From Halospina sp040196175 (lineage in GTDB: Bacteria; Pseudomonadota; Gammaproteobacteria; Pseudomonadales; Oleiphilaceae), in assembly GCF_040196175.1 (NCBI RefSeq), contig NZ_JBEFNF010000008.1, positions 62,001 through 126,000 on the forward strand: 64,000 nt of DNA, given 5' to 3'. The position numbers and the translations under genes are program-made. The notes beneath the pieces were generated by a model, which searched no databases, was not told the DNA's origin, and saw nothing but the letters and a program-made list of their open reading frames with translations. Positions within the stretch are counted from its first letter, which is position 1, and every line of letters begins with the position of its first letter. This document shows positions 23,716 through 32,349 of this stretch, piece by piece.

Positions 23716-24705
23716 CTAAAGAGTGTACGTTGATTGGTGGCCAGCGTATTGGCCCATGACGGTATTGACCACCCGTTCCAGCGCCGCCTGCTCGGTTTTG
23801 GGCCGGAACAGCGGCGCCCGCGCTTCAACATGGGCCCGCAGTGTTTGCAGGAACCCCGGGTCGTTTTCAGCGCGCAGGAGCTGCTCGCGCAGGGCGGCCG
23901 TGTCCGCCACTGGATAGGTACCGGGATAGTCGTCACCGAGCAGCCCCACGTTGCCGGGAATCGCGGAGGCGATCACCGGCAATCCGGCCACGCACGCCTC
24001 GGAGACCACATTGGCGCCCCCTTCCATGACTGAACTGATCACCATCAGGCGGGCCCTGGCCATGTGCCGACGCACCTGCCAGCGGGGCAGTTCGCCCTTC
24101 CAGTCGAAACGCGCGTTCCCGCGCGCCTCCTGGTGCGCCAGCGCTTGCCAATGATCATTGTGCGCCCGGCCCAGCTGAATCACATTGAGCCGCGAAGCCG
24201 ATGGCACCTGGCGGGCCGCCCAGGCGGTGCGCAACGAGTCCTTCTCGTCCCGCAGGTGACCAATGACCACCACATCGAACCGGGACTGTACCGGAGACTG
24301 GCGCCGGGGCAGTGGCTCAGCCGATTGAAAGATCGTATGGAGGCGATTGTGAAAAGCCCTCGAGAGGTCGTCCGCAGCCCGTTCATGCAGCGCAATCAAG
24401 GCGTCCGCCTCGTGCATGCTGTACGCTGTTGCCTGCGGATCCGTGTGCTGGAAGCGGTAGATGTCGGTGCCGGTGAGCGCCACAATCAAGGGCGCGGCAG
24501 GATGGTGTGCCCGATACGCACGCACGGACTCACTGCTGCGCCAGGCGTGCAGCGCCACCAGCAGATCCGTGGGTTCGGCGTCGTATTCCGTTATAATGCG
24601 CGTCCGGTGGCCGCCAGCCCGCAACAGGCGGGCCCAGCGTTCGGCCGTGGCGCGATTACCGGCGCGTGATCCGCGCACGGCGGGCGTGACAAATGTGATG
24701 TGCAA
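23716..24705 (-). CDS. senB: Selenosugar synthase-type glycosyltransferase
   Basis: 329-residue GT-B-fold transferase of the TIGR04348 type, named SenB in the selenoneine pathway, where it uses selenophosphate and a UDP-sugar to build a selenosugar. Seen here: start HITFVTPAVRGSRAGNRATA (sugar-nucleotide domain), LTGTDIYRFQ, FQSAEPLP, VIGHLRDEKDSLRTAWAAR and the acceptor/donor region VISSVMEGGANVVSEACVAG. The start codon is TTG at 24705, with AGGA about nine bases before it; no in-frame ATG fits. It lies 27 bp upstream of the iron enzyme in one operon, so its selenosugar would be the direct selenium donor. Confidence 0.88.
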   Translation of the reverse strand: MHITFVTPAVRGSRAGNRATAERWARLLRAGGHRTRIITEYDAEPTDLLVALHAWRSSESVRAYRAHHPAAPLIVALTGTDIYRFQHTDPQATAYSMHEADALIALHERAADDLSRAFHNRLHTIFQSAEPLPRRQSPVQSRFDVVVIGHLRDEKDSLRTAWAARQVPSASRLNVIQLGRAHNDHWQALAHQEARGNARFDWKGELPRWQVRRHMARARLMVISSVMEGGANVVSEACVAGLPVIASAIPGNVGLLGDDYPGTYPVADTAALREQLLRAENDPGFLQTLRAHVEARAPLFRPKTEQAALERVVNTVMGQYAGHQSTYTL

Positions 24706-24808
24706 GGTGCCGGATCCTGATTTGATGATTACTAATGAACGCTGAGAGACTTTCCAGCGTAGGACTCCACGCTACCTCAGATACGATAATGATCAAGGAG
24801 ACGATACG

Positions 24809-25666
24809 ATGCGCTTGATAACCGGCCTACTTGTGGCCCTGATGATGAGCTCTCCGGCGTTGGCCGAACCGACGCTCTATTTCACGGCGATTCCGGATGA
24901 GGATGAAACCAGTCTGGAAAAACGCTTCTCCAAGGTGGCGGACTACCTGGAGAGCAAGCTTGATGTACCGGTTCGCTTTGTTCCGGTCAAATCCTACGCG
25001 GCGTCGGTCACCACCTTCCGCAATAATCAGGTTCAGCTGGCATGGTTCGGCGGTCTTTCCGGCGTCCGGGCGCGTGAAGCTGTTCCCGGCTCGCAAGCCA
25101 TTGCACAGGGCGCTGAGGACCAGAAATTCCGCAGTTATTTCATTGCTCACAAAAGCACCGGGATTGAACCGTCCGAGGGTAAGCTGCCAAAAGCAGTCAC
25201 AGGCAAGACCCTGAGCTTTGGTTCGCGCGGCTCAACCTCGGGACGGTTGATGCCGGAGTACTACATCCGTGAGCGTTTCAATCAGGCACCGGATGAGGTT
25301 TTCAGCCGCGTCGGCTTTAGCGGCAACCATACCCGCACTGCCAGGCTCGTTGAGACAGGGACCTATGAGGTCGGTGTGCTGAACTACACGGTCTGGGAGA
25401 AAATGGTCGACAACGGTGAGATTGATACGGATGAGGCCCAGGTGATCTGGAAGTCGCCCACCTATCCCGATTATCAATGGACCATCCGGGGCGATGTGAA
25501 TGAGCGTTTTGGCGACGGTTTCAAGCAAAGGGTGCAGAAGGCGCTGCTGAACATGGACGATCCGGAACTGCTGGAGACCTTCCCGCGCTCCGCGTTCGTG
25601 CCTGCCAGCAATGACGACTATAAGACTATCCGGCGGGTCGGCAGGGAAACAGGCCTGCTCGACTGA
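24809..25666 (+). CDS. PhnD-family substrate-binding protein (putative selenium oxyanion transporter)
   Basis: 285 residues. Signal peptide MRLITGLLVALMMSSPALA, then a periplasmic PhnD/phosphonate-type binding protein: LYFTAIPDEDETSLEKRFSK, FRNNQVQLAWFGGLSGVRAR, the oxyanion-loop SFGSRGSTSGRLMPEYYIRE and VLNYTVWEKM. From memory, one PhnD subfamily found beside SelD and SenB-type genes is named putative selenate-binding; this protein fits by context. Strong ribosome site AAGGAGACG; an AT-rich GATAAT element about 20 bp upstream may be the -10. It is divergent from senB and its stop overlaps the ATPase start (TGATG). Confidence 0.82.
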   Translation: MRLITGLLVALMMSSPALAEPTLYFTAIPDEDETSLEKRFSKVADYLESKLDVPVRFVPVKSYAASVTTFRNNQVQLAWFGGLSGVRAREAVPGSQAIAQGAEDQKFRSYFIAHKSTGIEPSEGKLPKAVTGKTLSFGSRGSTSGRLMPEYYIRERFNQAPDEVFSRVGFSGNHTRTARLVETGTYEVGVLNYTVWEKMVDNGEIDTDEAQVIWKSPTYPDYQWTIRGDVNERFGDGFKQRVQKALLNMDDPELLETFPRSAFVPASNDDYKTIRRVGRETGLLD

Positions 25667-26316
25667 TGGCAGCACTTGAGGTCAGCAACCTTTCTGCCAG
25701 CTATGGTGGCGAGCGGGTCCTGGGCCCGCTCTCGCTCAGTCTGGCGGCCGGTGAACGGGTGGCCCTGGTGGGACAAAGCGGCGCCGGCAAGTCGACACTG
25801 CTGAGCCTGCTTTACGATCAGGCCGGTTCCGGCACCGCCTTTATGCCCCAGGATCTGGGGCTGGTGGATACACTGTCGGTCTTTCACAACGTCTACATGG
25901 GCCAGCTGGACCGCCATAGCGCGATTTATAGCCTGATCAACCTGCTGTTTCCGCTGCAAAAGCCGCGTGGCGAAGTCCAGACAATCCTCGATGAACTCGG
26001 GCTTGGCGACAAACTGCGTGAGCCCACAGGTGAGCTCTCTGGTGGCCAACGCCAACGGACAGCGGTCGCCCGGGCGCTTTACCAGCAGGGCAGTATGCTG
26101 CTGGCGGATGAGCCGGTTTCCGCCCTCGATGGGCCTTTGGCGCGACGCATCATGGACGCTCTGTCGCGGGGCTATCCAACCTCCGTGATCGCGCTGCACG
26201 ACGTGGATCTGGCATTGGCCTATTCCGACCGTGTCGTCGGTATCCAGGATGGCCACATCGCCCTGGACGAGCCAAGCAGTCGACTTTCAACCGCCGATCT
26301 GCAGCCGCTCTACTGA
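25666..26316 (+). CDS. ABC transporter ATPase (PhnC-like)
   Basis: 216 residues, short for the family. Walker A GQSGAGKST, signature LSGGQRQRTAVARAL, Walker B MLLADEPVSALDG and the switch His in VIALHDVDLAL are all intact. It would energise import by the permease that follows. Start overlaps the stop of the binding protein by one base and its stop is one base before the permease ATG, so the three genes form one translationally coupled operon. Confidence 0.9.
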   Translation: MAALEVSNLSASYGGERVLGPLSLSLAAGERVALVGQSGAGKSTLLSLLYDQAGSGTAFMPQDLGLVDTLSVFHNVYMGQLDRHSAIYSLINLLFPLQKPRGEVQTILDELGLGDKLREPTGELSGGQRQRTAVARALYQQGSMLLADEPVSALDGPLARRIMDALSRGYPTSVIALHDVDLALAYSDRVVGIQDGHIALDEPSSRLSTADLQPLY

Positions 26317-26317
26317 C

Positions 26318-27790
26318 ATGCTTCGATCCCGCACCGGCTTCATAACCCTGGCGTTCATCGGCGTGGCTCTGGCCTGCCTGCCGTTTGCGGACCTGGCGAT
26401 TACCACGGTTAACCCGTGGCGGGAACTCCAGCGGCTCCTTCATGGCCTGATCACCCCGGATTTCACGGCAACGGATGAGCTGCTGACCGCTTTCACCCGA
26501 ACCTTGGCCTATGCCTTCACCGGGGTAGCGCTCGGCGCGGTCGCGGGCTTCCTCCTCACGACGGTTTTCAGCTCGCGCCTGGTGCGCGCTTTCTGCGCCT
26601 TTATCCGCTCCATCCATGAGATTTTCTGGGCACTGATCTTTCTCCAGTGCTTCGGGATCCATCCGCTTTCCGGGGTTCTGGCCATCGCCATTCCGTTCTC
26701 GGGCATTTTTGCCAAAGTGTATTCCGAGATCATCGATGAGGCTGACCCTCTGCCCGCTAGAGCGGTACCGAAGAATACGGGCCGTCTGCTGCGCTACTTT
26801 TTCACTCAGGTGCCCGAGGCCTGGCCGCACCTGCGCACCTACACCGCGTACCGGCTGGAGTGCGGCCTGCGTTCGTCCGCCATCCTGGGGTTCATCGGCC
26901 TGCCCACCCTTGGGTTCCACCTGGAGGCGGCCTTCTCTCAGGGCTATTACTCCCAGGTGGGCGCGCTTCTGCTGCTGTTCTACCTCCTGATCGCCACCAT
27001 GCGGCTGTGGGTACGGCCGCGCCTGGTCCCAGTCTATCTGGTGGTGGCGCCTTTCTTCCTGGGGGAAGGGCTGCCCATCATCTGGGGCAACGTAACCCGC
27101 TTCGTCACCCAGGACATCGTGCCCCGACCATTGCGCGAAGGCGAAGGCTGGCAGGGTCTGGAACCCTGGCTCACAGAGATCCTGGTTAACCAGGCTTTGC
27201 CGGGCGTCTGGAACACCCTGCTGCTGACCCAGATGGCACTGGTGGCCACTGGTGTTCTGGCGCTGCTGGCCTTTCCTCTGATCTCCACCCACTTCACCGG
27301 GCCGGTACGCCGCACCAGTGGTCACGTGCTGCTGGTCATAGCGCGTTCCACCCCGGAGTACATGCTGGCCTACATCCTGCTCCAGCTCTGGGGCCCGTCC
27401 ATGCTGCCGGCCGTAGTGGCCCTGGCACTGCACAACGGTGGCATCATCGGCCACCTGGTCGGACGCATGAGCGACGAAGTGCCCTTGCGCCAGGGTGCGC
27501 CTGGTGGTTTCAACCGTTATGCATGGGAGCTGGTGCCACGGGTCTACCCACCCTTTCTGGCGTTTCTGTTCTACCGGTGGGAAATCATCATGCGCGAGAC
27601 CGCCATCCTGGGCATTCTCGGCATCACCACGCTGGGGTTCTATGTGGAAGGTGCAATCCAGGAGATCCGCTTTGACCGGGCCATGGTACTGATTCTGATC
27701 ACAGCCCTTTTGAACATCGCGGTGGATGCCCTGTCACGACGGATCAGGGCATGGCTGAGGCTGAGAACCCGGCCCACCTGCGAGGCCTGA
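26318..27790 (+). CDS. Double-domain ABC transporter permease (PhnE-like)
   Basis: 490 residues with about 12 membrane segments in two homologous halves, as if two PhnE permeases were fused. Each half has an EAA-type loop: IDEADPLPARAVPKNTG in the first and MSDEVPLRQGAPGGFNRYAW in the second, each followed by a GFIGLPTLGFHLEAAF / GILGITTLGFYVEGAI repeat. One fused subunit therefore supplies the whole channel. The start was set at the ATG at 26318, two bases after the ATPase stop. The next gene converges five bases after its stop. Confidence 0.87.
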   Translation: MLRSRTGFITLAFIGVALACLPFADLAITTVNPWRELQRLLHGLITPDFTATDELLTAFTRTLAYAFTGVALGAVAGFLLTTVFSSRLVRAFCAFIRSIHEIFWALIFLQCFGIHPLSGVLAIAIPFSGIFAKVYSEIIDEADPLPARAVPKNTGRLLRYFFTQVPEAWPHLRTYTAYRLECGLRSSAILGFIGLPTLGFHLEAAFSQGYYSQVGALLLLFYLLIATMRLWVRPRLVPVYLVVAPFFLGEGLPIIWGNVTRFVTQDIVPRPLREGEGWQGLEPWLTEILVNQALPGVWNTLLLTQMALVATGVLALLAFPLISTHFTGPVRRTSGHVLLVIARSTPEYMLAYILLQLWGPSMLPAVVALALHNGGIIGHLVGRMSDEVPLRQGAPGGFNRYAWELVPRVYPPFLAFLFYRWEIIMRETAILGILGITTLGFYVEGAIQEIRFDRAMVLILITALLNIAVDALSRRIRAWLRLRTRPTCEA

Positions 27791-27795
27791 GCGAC

Positions 27796-28503
27796 TCAGA
27801 AGTTGTAGCGCAATCCGGCCAGGAAGTTGTGGGAATCAAGCCGAGCACTGTCTTCGTTTCCCGCCACTGATTCGAGATCCACGTCTTCGATGGATTGATA
27901 GCGGTACATGGCTTCCAGCGAAATCTGATCGTTCAGATCATAGGACCAGCCTGTGCTCAGATGAAAACCATAGGTGGTTGCCTGGTCATCCAGCTTGATA
28001 TTACCCGGCGCCCCGGCCTGGTCCAGATTAACCTGAGCCAGTCCGCCACCAACGCCAACGAGGAAGTGGGCGTTCGCAATTGCGTCAAGCTCCGTCTCGC
28101 CGTAAAAGTTGGCAAAGGCTGTGGTCACCATCAGATCCCCCTTGGCCGGGCTCAGCGACTGGCGGCTGACGGTCTGGGGTGAAGGGCCGCTGCTATCCGT
28201 TACCACTTCGCGATGGGAATCCGCTTCCGTCTCGCTGTAACCAAGCTCAAATTCAGTCCGCAGACCCAGGTTGCGGCTTGCATCAAGAACACGACCAATC
28301 GCCAGTGCCGCGCCGTAACCCGTGTCGTACTTGCTCGAGACGGTTGTACTTCGGGTCGCGGACTCATCTGTATTGAAATCGCTTTCGCGCGTATCATTGA
28401 TACCCGCTCTGACAGCAACATAATTGCCACTCTCTGCTGCGGCCAGCCCCGGCGCGGTAACGGTAAGCAAGGATACCGCCACGGTCATAGGCAGTTTTTT
28501 CAT
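27796..28503 (-). CDS. Outer-membrane beta-barrel protein (copy 2)
   Basis: 235 residues. Signal peptide MKKLPMTVAVSLLTVTAPGLAAA, then alternating strands ending in LAGLRYNF. Conserved with the protein at 18153-18887 (RTEFELGY, ALAIGRVLDASRN, AQVNLDQAGAPG, YRYQSIEDVDLES), with an equivalent Ser/Asp-rich loop. The start at 28503 has AGGAG eight bases upstream. Pore or binding function is unknown; its position next to the selenium transporter is suggestive only. Confidence 0.8.
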   Translation of the reverse strand: MKKLPMTVAVSLLTVTAPGLAAAESGNYVAVRAGINDTRESDFNTDESATRSTTVSSKYDTGYGAALAIGRVLDASRNLGLRTEFELGYSETEADSHREVVTDSSGPSPQTVSRQSLSPAKGDLMVTTAFANFYGETELDAIANAHFLVGVGGGLAQVNLDQAGAPGNIKLDDQATTYGFHLSTGWSYDLNDQISLEAMYRYQSIEDVDLESVAGNEDSARLDSHNFLAGLRYNF

Positions 28504-28655
28504 TGTGTTTCTCCTGACGTTGTATGACGTACGATTACGCCTAGATATAGTTGATAATGCCCGCACGCTCAAGGCATAGGCATGAATTCCGATCTATACC
28601 GTGAACCCTGTCTGTGGTTTATTGTCATCTTCATACAGTCTGCAAGAGGTTTTTG

Positions 28656-29777
28656 ATGTCGGATCTGGTACGACTCGCACCTGGGCTGCTGACCGTCGGG
28701 AAGCCACTGCCCTGGCCAGTCTACGACCGAACCGGCAATCTGCTGGTCGCTCAGGGGTATGTGATCCAGAGCGAATGGCAGCTTGAGCGTCTCTACGAGC
28801 AGGGCCTGTATGAGCCGCCGGAGCGCCAGGCTGAAAAACGCCGGGAGGATGACGACACCCCCCGGTTCAGCCCCTTTGCAGAGTACTCCATACTGCTTTA
28901 TGAGCTTGAGCGTGCGCTCGACCGGATCGTTGACGCCGATCGCCGCGCGCTCGAACGTCTTGAGCATCTGGCCCGGCGCATTCAGCGCCTGTGCCAGCAG
29001 GATCCGGATGCCTGCATTGGCCTGGTGCACGTCTACGCGGTGCGGCCTACCGCCTACGAACAGACCCTGTTCTACGCCATCATCTGCTGGCTGGCCGCTT
29101 ACCACTTCGAGCTGGACGAAAACCGGACGCTGATCCTGCTGCAGGCGGCGCTGACGGCAAACATCTCGCTGCTGCCCTATCTGGACAAACTCAACAACAC
29201 CAACCGTAGGCTCTCGGAGGAACAGCGCCGCATCATCCAGAAACATCCGGAACTCAGTGCCAGTGCCCTGCGCCAGGCGGGCATCAACGACGAGGTTTTG
29301 CTACGCATTGTGGAGCAGCACCATGAATGCTTCGACGGTTCCGGCTACCCCGAAGGCATCAGCGGCCCCGAGCTTCTGGTTGAAGCCAAGGTGGTTGCCC
29401 TGGCGGAACGCTATACGGCCATGATCACCAAGCGCGCCTACCGCGAGCGCTACCACGCCGATCAGGCCATGGATGAGATCCTTCATTCGATGGCGCAAGA
29501 CCCGCATCAGGTCGTCTACGAGGCCGTTTTCCAGCAGCTCACGCCTTACCCGCCAGGCGTCCTGGTGCAGCTCGCCAACGGTGAGACGGGCCTGGTCACT
29601 CACCGGCGCCGCAGCCCCAGATCACCTGTTGCCCAGGCCATTTTCAATGCCCAGGGCCGACGCTACCTGGGGCCCTTGCGGCGTGATGCCAGTGTTGAGG
29701 AGTATCGCGTTCACAGTACTCTGGTGCCAGACATGCTGCCCTCGCTCAACCTGGCGCTGCTTTGGGGCTACAGTTGA
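28656..29777 (+). CDS. Degenerate HD-GYP-like protein
   Basis: 373 residues. An N-terminal DUF3391-like part (LAPGLLTVGKPLPWPVYDRT) precedes an HD-GYP domain. The second half-motif is present (HHECFDGSGYPEGISG, near residue 222), but the His-Asp pair expected in the first helix is replaced (QAALTANISLLPYLDK), so c-di-GMP hydrolysis is unlikely. Such degenerate proteins act as binding or adaptor modules. The start at 28656 follows AGAGG. The gene stands alone. Confidence 0.8.
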   Translation: MSDLVRLAPGLLTVGKPLPWPVYDRTGNLLVAQGYVIQSEWQLERLYEQGLYEPPERQAEKRREDDDTPRFSPFAEYSILLYELERALDRIVDADRRALERLEHLARRIQRLCQQDPDACIGLVHVYAVRPTAYEQTLFYAIICWLAAYHFELDENRTLILLQAALTANISLLPYLDKLNNTNRRLSEEQRRIIQKHPELSASALRQAGINDEVLLRIVEQHHECFDGSGYPEGISGPELLVEAKVVALAERYTAMITKRAYRERYHADQAMDEILHSMAQDPHQVVYEAVFQQLTPYPPGVLVQLANGETGLVTHRRRSPRSPVAQAIFNAQGRRYLGPLRRDASVEEYRVHSTLVPDMLPSLNLALLWGYS

Positions 29778-29874
29778 AAACAACGCTATGCTCGACGGCT
29801 GCGATCCGATTGCCCTTGATCATTCGTACTGACATGGGTGTGAGCCGTCAAAAAGGCTTTCTGGAGACTTGATC

Positions 29875-30330
29875 ATGAGACAAGCAACCCGCACGCTCTG
29901 GGCTCTGATTCTGCTCACAACGATGAGCAGCGCCCTGGCGGAGGTTCGCATCAAAGATGCCTGGTCCCGCGCCACCCCACCCGGCATTGAGCGTGGCGCC
30001 GGTTACATGACGCTGCACAACACCGGTGAGCAGGCCCGCACCCTGACCGGTGCCAGCGCGACCTGGGCGCAGCGCATCGAGATCCATGAATCCCGCGAGG
30101 TCGACGGCCAGATGCGGATGCAGGCGCTGCCCGACGGGCTGACACTGCAACCGGGGGAATCACTTGAACTGGCCCCGATGGGCCGCCATCTAATGCTCAT
30201 GGGGCTGACGGAACGGCTTACCCAGGGCGACACGCTGGCGCTCACGCTTGAGTTCCGCAACGGCGGGACGCTGAACACACAGCTGGACGTCCGTGGCCCG
30301 GACGCAAGCACCAGCCAGAGCAGTCACTGA
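29875..30330 (+). CDS. Periplasmic PCu(A)C copper chaperone
   Basis: 151 residues. Signal peptide (MRQATRTLWALILLTTMSSA), then a cupredoxin-like Cu(I) carrier: WSRATPPGIERGAGYMTLHN, IEIHESREVDGQMRMQ and GRHLMLMGL, which supply the His and Met ligands of the H-x-M type site. Members deliver copper to the Cu-A centre of cytochrome oxidase. The ATG at 29875 follows CTGGAGA. A DUF2489 gene follows 16 bp downstream. Confidence 0.87.
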   Translation: MRQATRTLWALILLTTMSSALAEVRIKDAWSRATPPGIERGAGYMTLHNTGEQARTLTGASATWAQRIEIHESREVDGQMRMQALPDGLTLQPGESLELAPMGRHLMLMGLTERLTQGDTLALTLEFRNGGTLNTQLDVRGPDASTSQSSH

Positions 30331-30346
30331 CGATCAGGAGCCACCC

Positions 30347-30871
30347 ATGCCCCAGAATCTGCAATGGATTCTCATCGCCGCCGGCGTCATTGCCATCGCC
30401 GGCCTGACGTTCTATATCATTTACCAGTGGCGGAGGCTGCGCCAGCACCAGCGTGCTGTGGCGCGCACACGGGCCCTACAAGCCGAGCGCAGAGACAGTA
30501 TGATCGAAAGCATCCGCATCCTTGCCATGACGCTTCAGCAGGAGCAGGTGGAGCCTTCCGAGGGCTGTATCCGCATCAAAGGCCTCCTCGACCATGTGGA
30601 GCCAGAGCTGCTCAGCCACAGCCCCTACGACGTTTTCCAGACCATCTATGAGAAGACACAACACATGCCTACTCATGAGGCCCGCCAGCAGGCGGATCCC
30701 AGGCTCATCCAGCGTCTGGACGAGGAACGCTTTGCGCTGGAAGCGGCGTACGCCGACGCCATTCAGGAAGGCGCCATGGCCATCCGGTACTATCGCTTTG
30801 ACGGCAGCGTGAGCGCCTCCGCAGGCGAACCACGTACCGTTGACCCGGGCGCATCCACGCTCCAGCCCTGA
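30347..30871 (+). CDS. DUF2489 family membrane-anchored protein
   Basis: 174 residues. One N-terminal membrane helix (WILIAAGVIAIAGLTFYIIY) is followed by a basic stretch and a helical cytoplasmic domain with MIESIRILAMTLQQEQVEPS and SEGCIRIKGLLDHVEPELL, typical of DUF2489. Function unknown. The ATG at 30347 follows CAGGAG. Lies 16 bp after the copper chaperone gene, so probably co-transcribed. Confidence 0.78.
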   Translation: MPQNLQWILIAAGVIAIAGLTFYIIYQWRRLRQHQRAVARTRALQAERRDSMIESIRILAMTLQQEQVEPSEGCIRIKGLLDHVEPELLSHSPYDVFQTIYEKTQHMPTHEARQQADPRLIQRLDEERFALEAAYADAIQEGAMAIRYYRFDGSVSASAGEPRTVDPGASTLQP

Positions 30872-30912
30872 CTCTGCGCCGGTACCAGGGCTAGCGGAAT
30901 GACCAAGGGTGT

Positions 30913-32346
30913 TCAGGCCAGCATGCCGGCCATGCTGGCGACTGAGTCAGTGTTTTCCACCAGAATGTCCATCTCTTCGCCCACCCGCCCGGAGGAGACG
31001 TTGAGACGCTCATAAAGCTCCGCCGGCACCGACAGTGACGGACCCAGCCGGACGCCGCGTTCAACCAGCAGTGCCCGCGCCAGGTAGAGTGCATTGGCGT
31101 AGATCGCATGGTCCCCGGCGTAATCCGGATTCTTCTGGTGGCGGATCGCAGCCACGACCTCTTCCGGCATATGCCACAGATCCATCAGCACACCACCGAT
31201 CTGCTCGCGCGTAATGCCGATCAGGTGGTGCTCCACCAGCTCATGGGGCACATGGCCGTTGACTTCAGTATAGCGGCAGATCAGCGAGAAATACGGCGGG
31301 AATACGTGCGCCAGCACCAGGTAGCCGAAGTTGTGCAGCAGCCCTGCCAGGTAGCTCAGACCAAACGAGGGGCGTTCGCGCCGGGGCATGCAGCTGATGA
31401 TCACGCTCACCGCCTGGGCCATCCAGATGGACTGGGTCCAGTAGCCGATGAATCCTTCGGGCTGGTCCGTGGGCTGCTTAAGAGTTCGCCCCAGGGACAG
31501 CCCCATGGCCAGGTTCATCACCAGATCAAACCCGAGCACCCGCTGGATGGCGTCGTAGATGGAGTTCACCGGGGTATGCGAGGCATAGAAAGAGGATGAG
31601 GCCCAGCTCACCACCTGAGCTGCCAGGCTCGGATCGTTCTCGACAATGTCCGCCAGGTCACCGACCTCGGCATTGGGCTTCATGCGCAGATGCAGAATGC
31701 GCTGGGCGGTTTCCGGCAGCGGCGGGATCTCCAGGGTGTCATCCAGGCGCTGTTTGATGCGCAGGCCTGTGAAACTGTGCACCGCCTGGCGCAGCTGAGC
31801 CTCATCCTGATCCGGAGACTGGCGATTAACGTCAATCTCACTGAGCGGGCGGGTGAAATCCAGCCAGCGAACGCCGCGCAAAAGGCTCATGTAAGCCTCC
31901 AGGGAGAGCGCCACATCATCATCCCCCTGACCGCTGTAGAACCGCACCCGGTTGAGCGCTGTAACCTGATTGTCCACCGTGGTTTCAAAGTGGGTCATCG
32001 CTGGCAGCGGGGGCAGCTGGCGCACCTGGTATTTCTGGCGCAAGCGCCCCATGTCGCGCAGAGTCAGCCTGCGGAGCTCACGCGCCAGGGCCTGGTTCAG
32101 CCGGTCAATATCCAGCAGGCTGTCTTCCCGGTAGAAGGCCTGGATGCGGCCCAACGCATCCGCGAGCACCGCTGCACGGATCCGGGGTTCGGCTGAGGGC
32201 TCATCGCTCGCAATGAGCTCGGGGTTGAGAGCACCGTCATCAGTGCGGAAATAGGTCTCAAGGTGTTGGGGTGCGCTCATGGTCCTGTCCAATGCGGGTG
32301 CATTCAATTCCCTGTTCGCCATCCGGGCGTCGTTACGCGTGAGCAT
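30913..32346 (-). CDS. HDOD-domain protein with YbaK-like N-terminus
   Basis: 477 residues from the first ATG. The N-terminal third (about 40-170, with LPPLPAMTHFETTVDNQVTA) resembles the tail of a YbaK/aminoacyl-tRNA-deacylase domain but is hard to recognise as active. The C-terminal half is an HDOD regulatory domain: IPPLPETAQRILHLRMKPNA, LADIVENDPSLAAQVVSWAS and LSYLAGLLHNFGYLVLAHVF. HDOD proteins act in signalling, often around c-di-GMP. The ATG at 32346 is three bases after the recG stop, but a start at 32280 (SAPQHLETYF) is also plausible. Confidence 0.75.
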   Translation of the reverse strand: MLTRNDARMANRELNAPALDRTMSAPQHLETYFRTDDGALNPELIASDEPSAEPRIRAAVLADALGRIQAFYREDSLLDIDRLNQALARELRRLTLRDMGRLRQKYQVRQLPPLPAMTHFETTVDNQVTALNRVRFYSGQGDDDVALSLEAYMSLLRGVRWLDFTRPLSEIDVNRQSPDQDEAQLRQAVHSFTGLRIKQRLDDTLEIPPLPETAQRILHLRMKPNAEVGDLADIVENDPSLAAQVVSWASSSFYASHTPVNSIYDAIQRVLGFDLVMNLAMGLSLGRTLKQPTDQPEGFIGYWTQSIWMAQAVSVIISCMPRRERPSFGLSYLAGLLHNFGYLVLAHVFPPYFSLICRYTEVNGHVPHELVEHHLIGITREQIGGVLMDLWHMPEEVVAAIRHQKNPDYAGDHAIYANALYLARALLVERGVRLGPSLSVPAELYERLNVSSGRVGEEMDILVENTDSVASMAGMLA

Positions 32347-32349
32347 AGC

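Noticed and set aside
26150..27454. Long antisense frame over the ABC permease gene
   Set aside because: It has no recognisable domain and overlaps fully with a permease that has two clear EAA loops.
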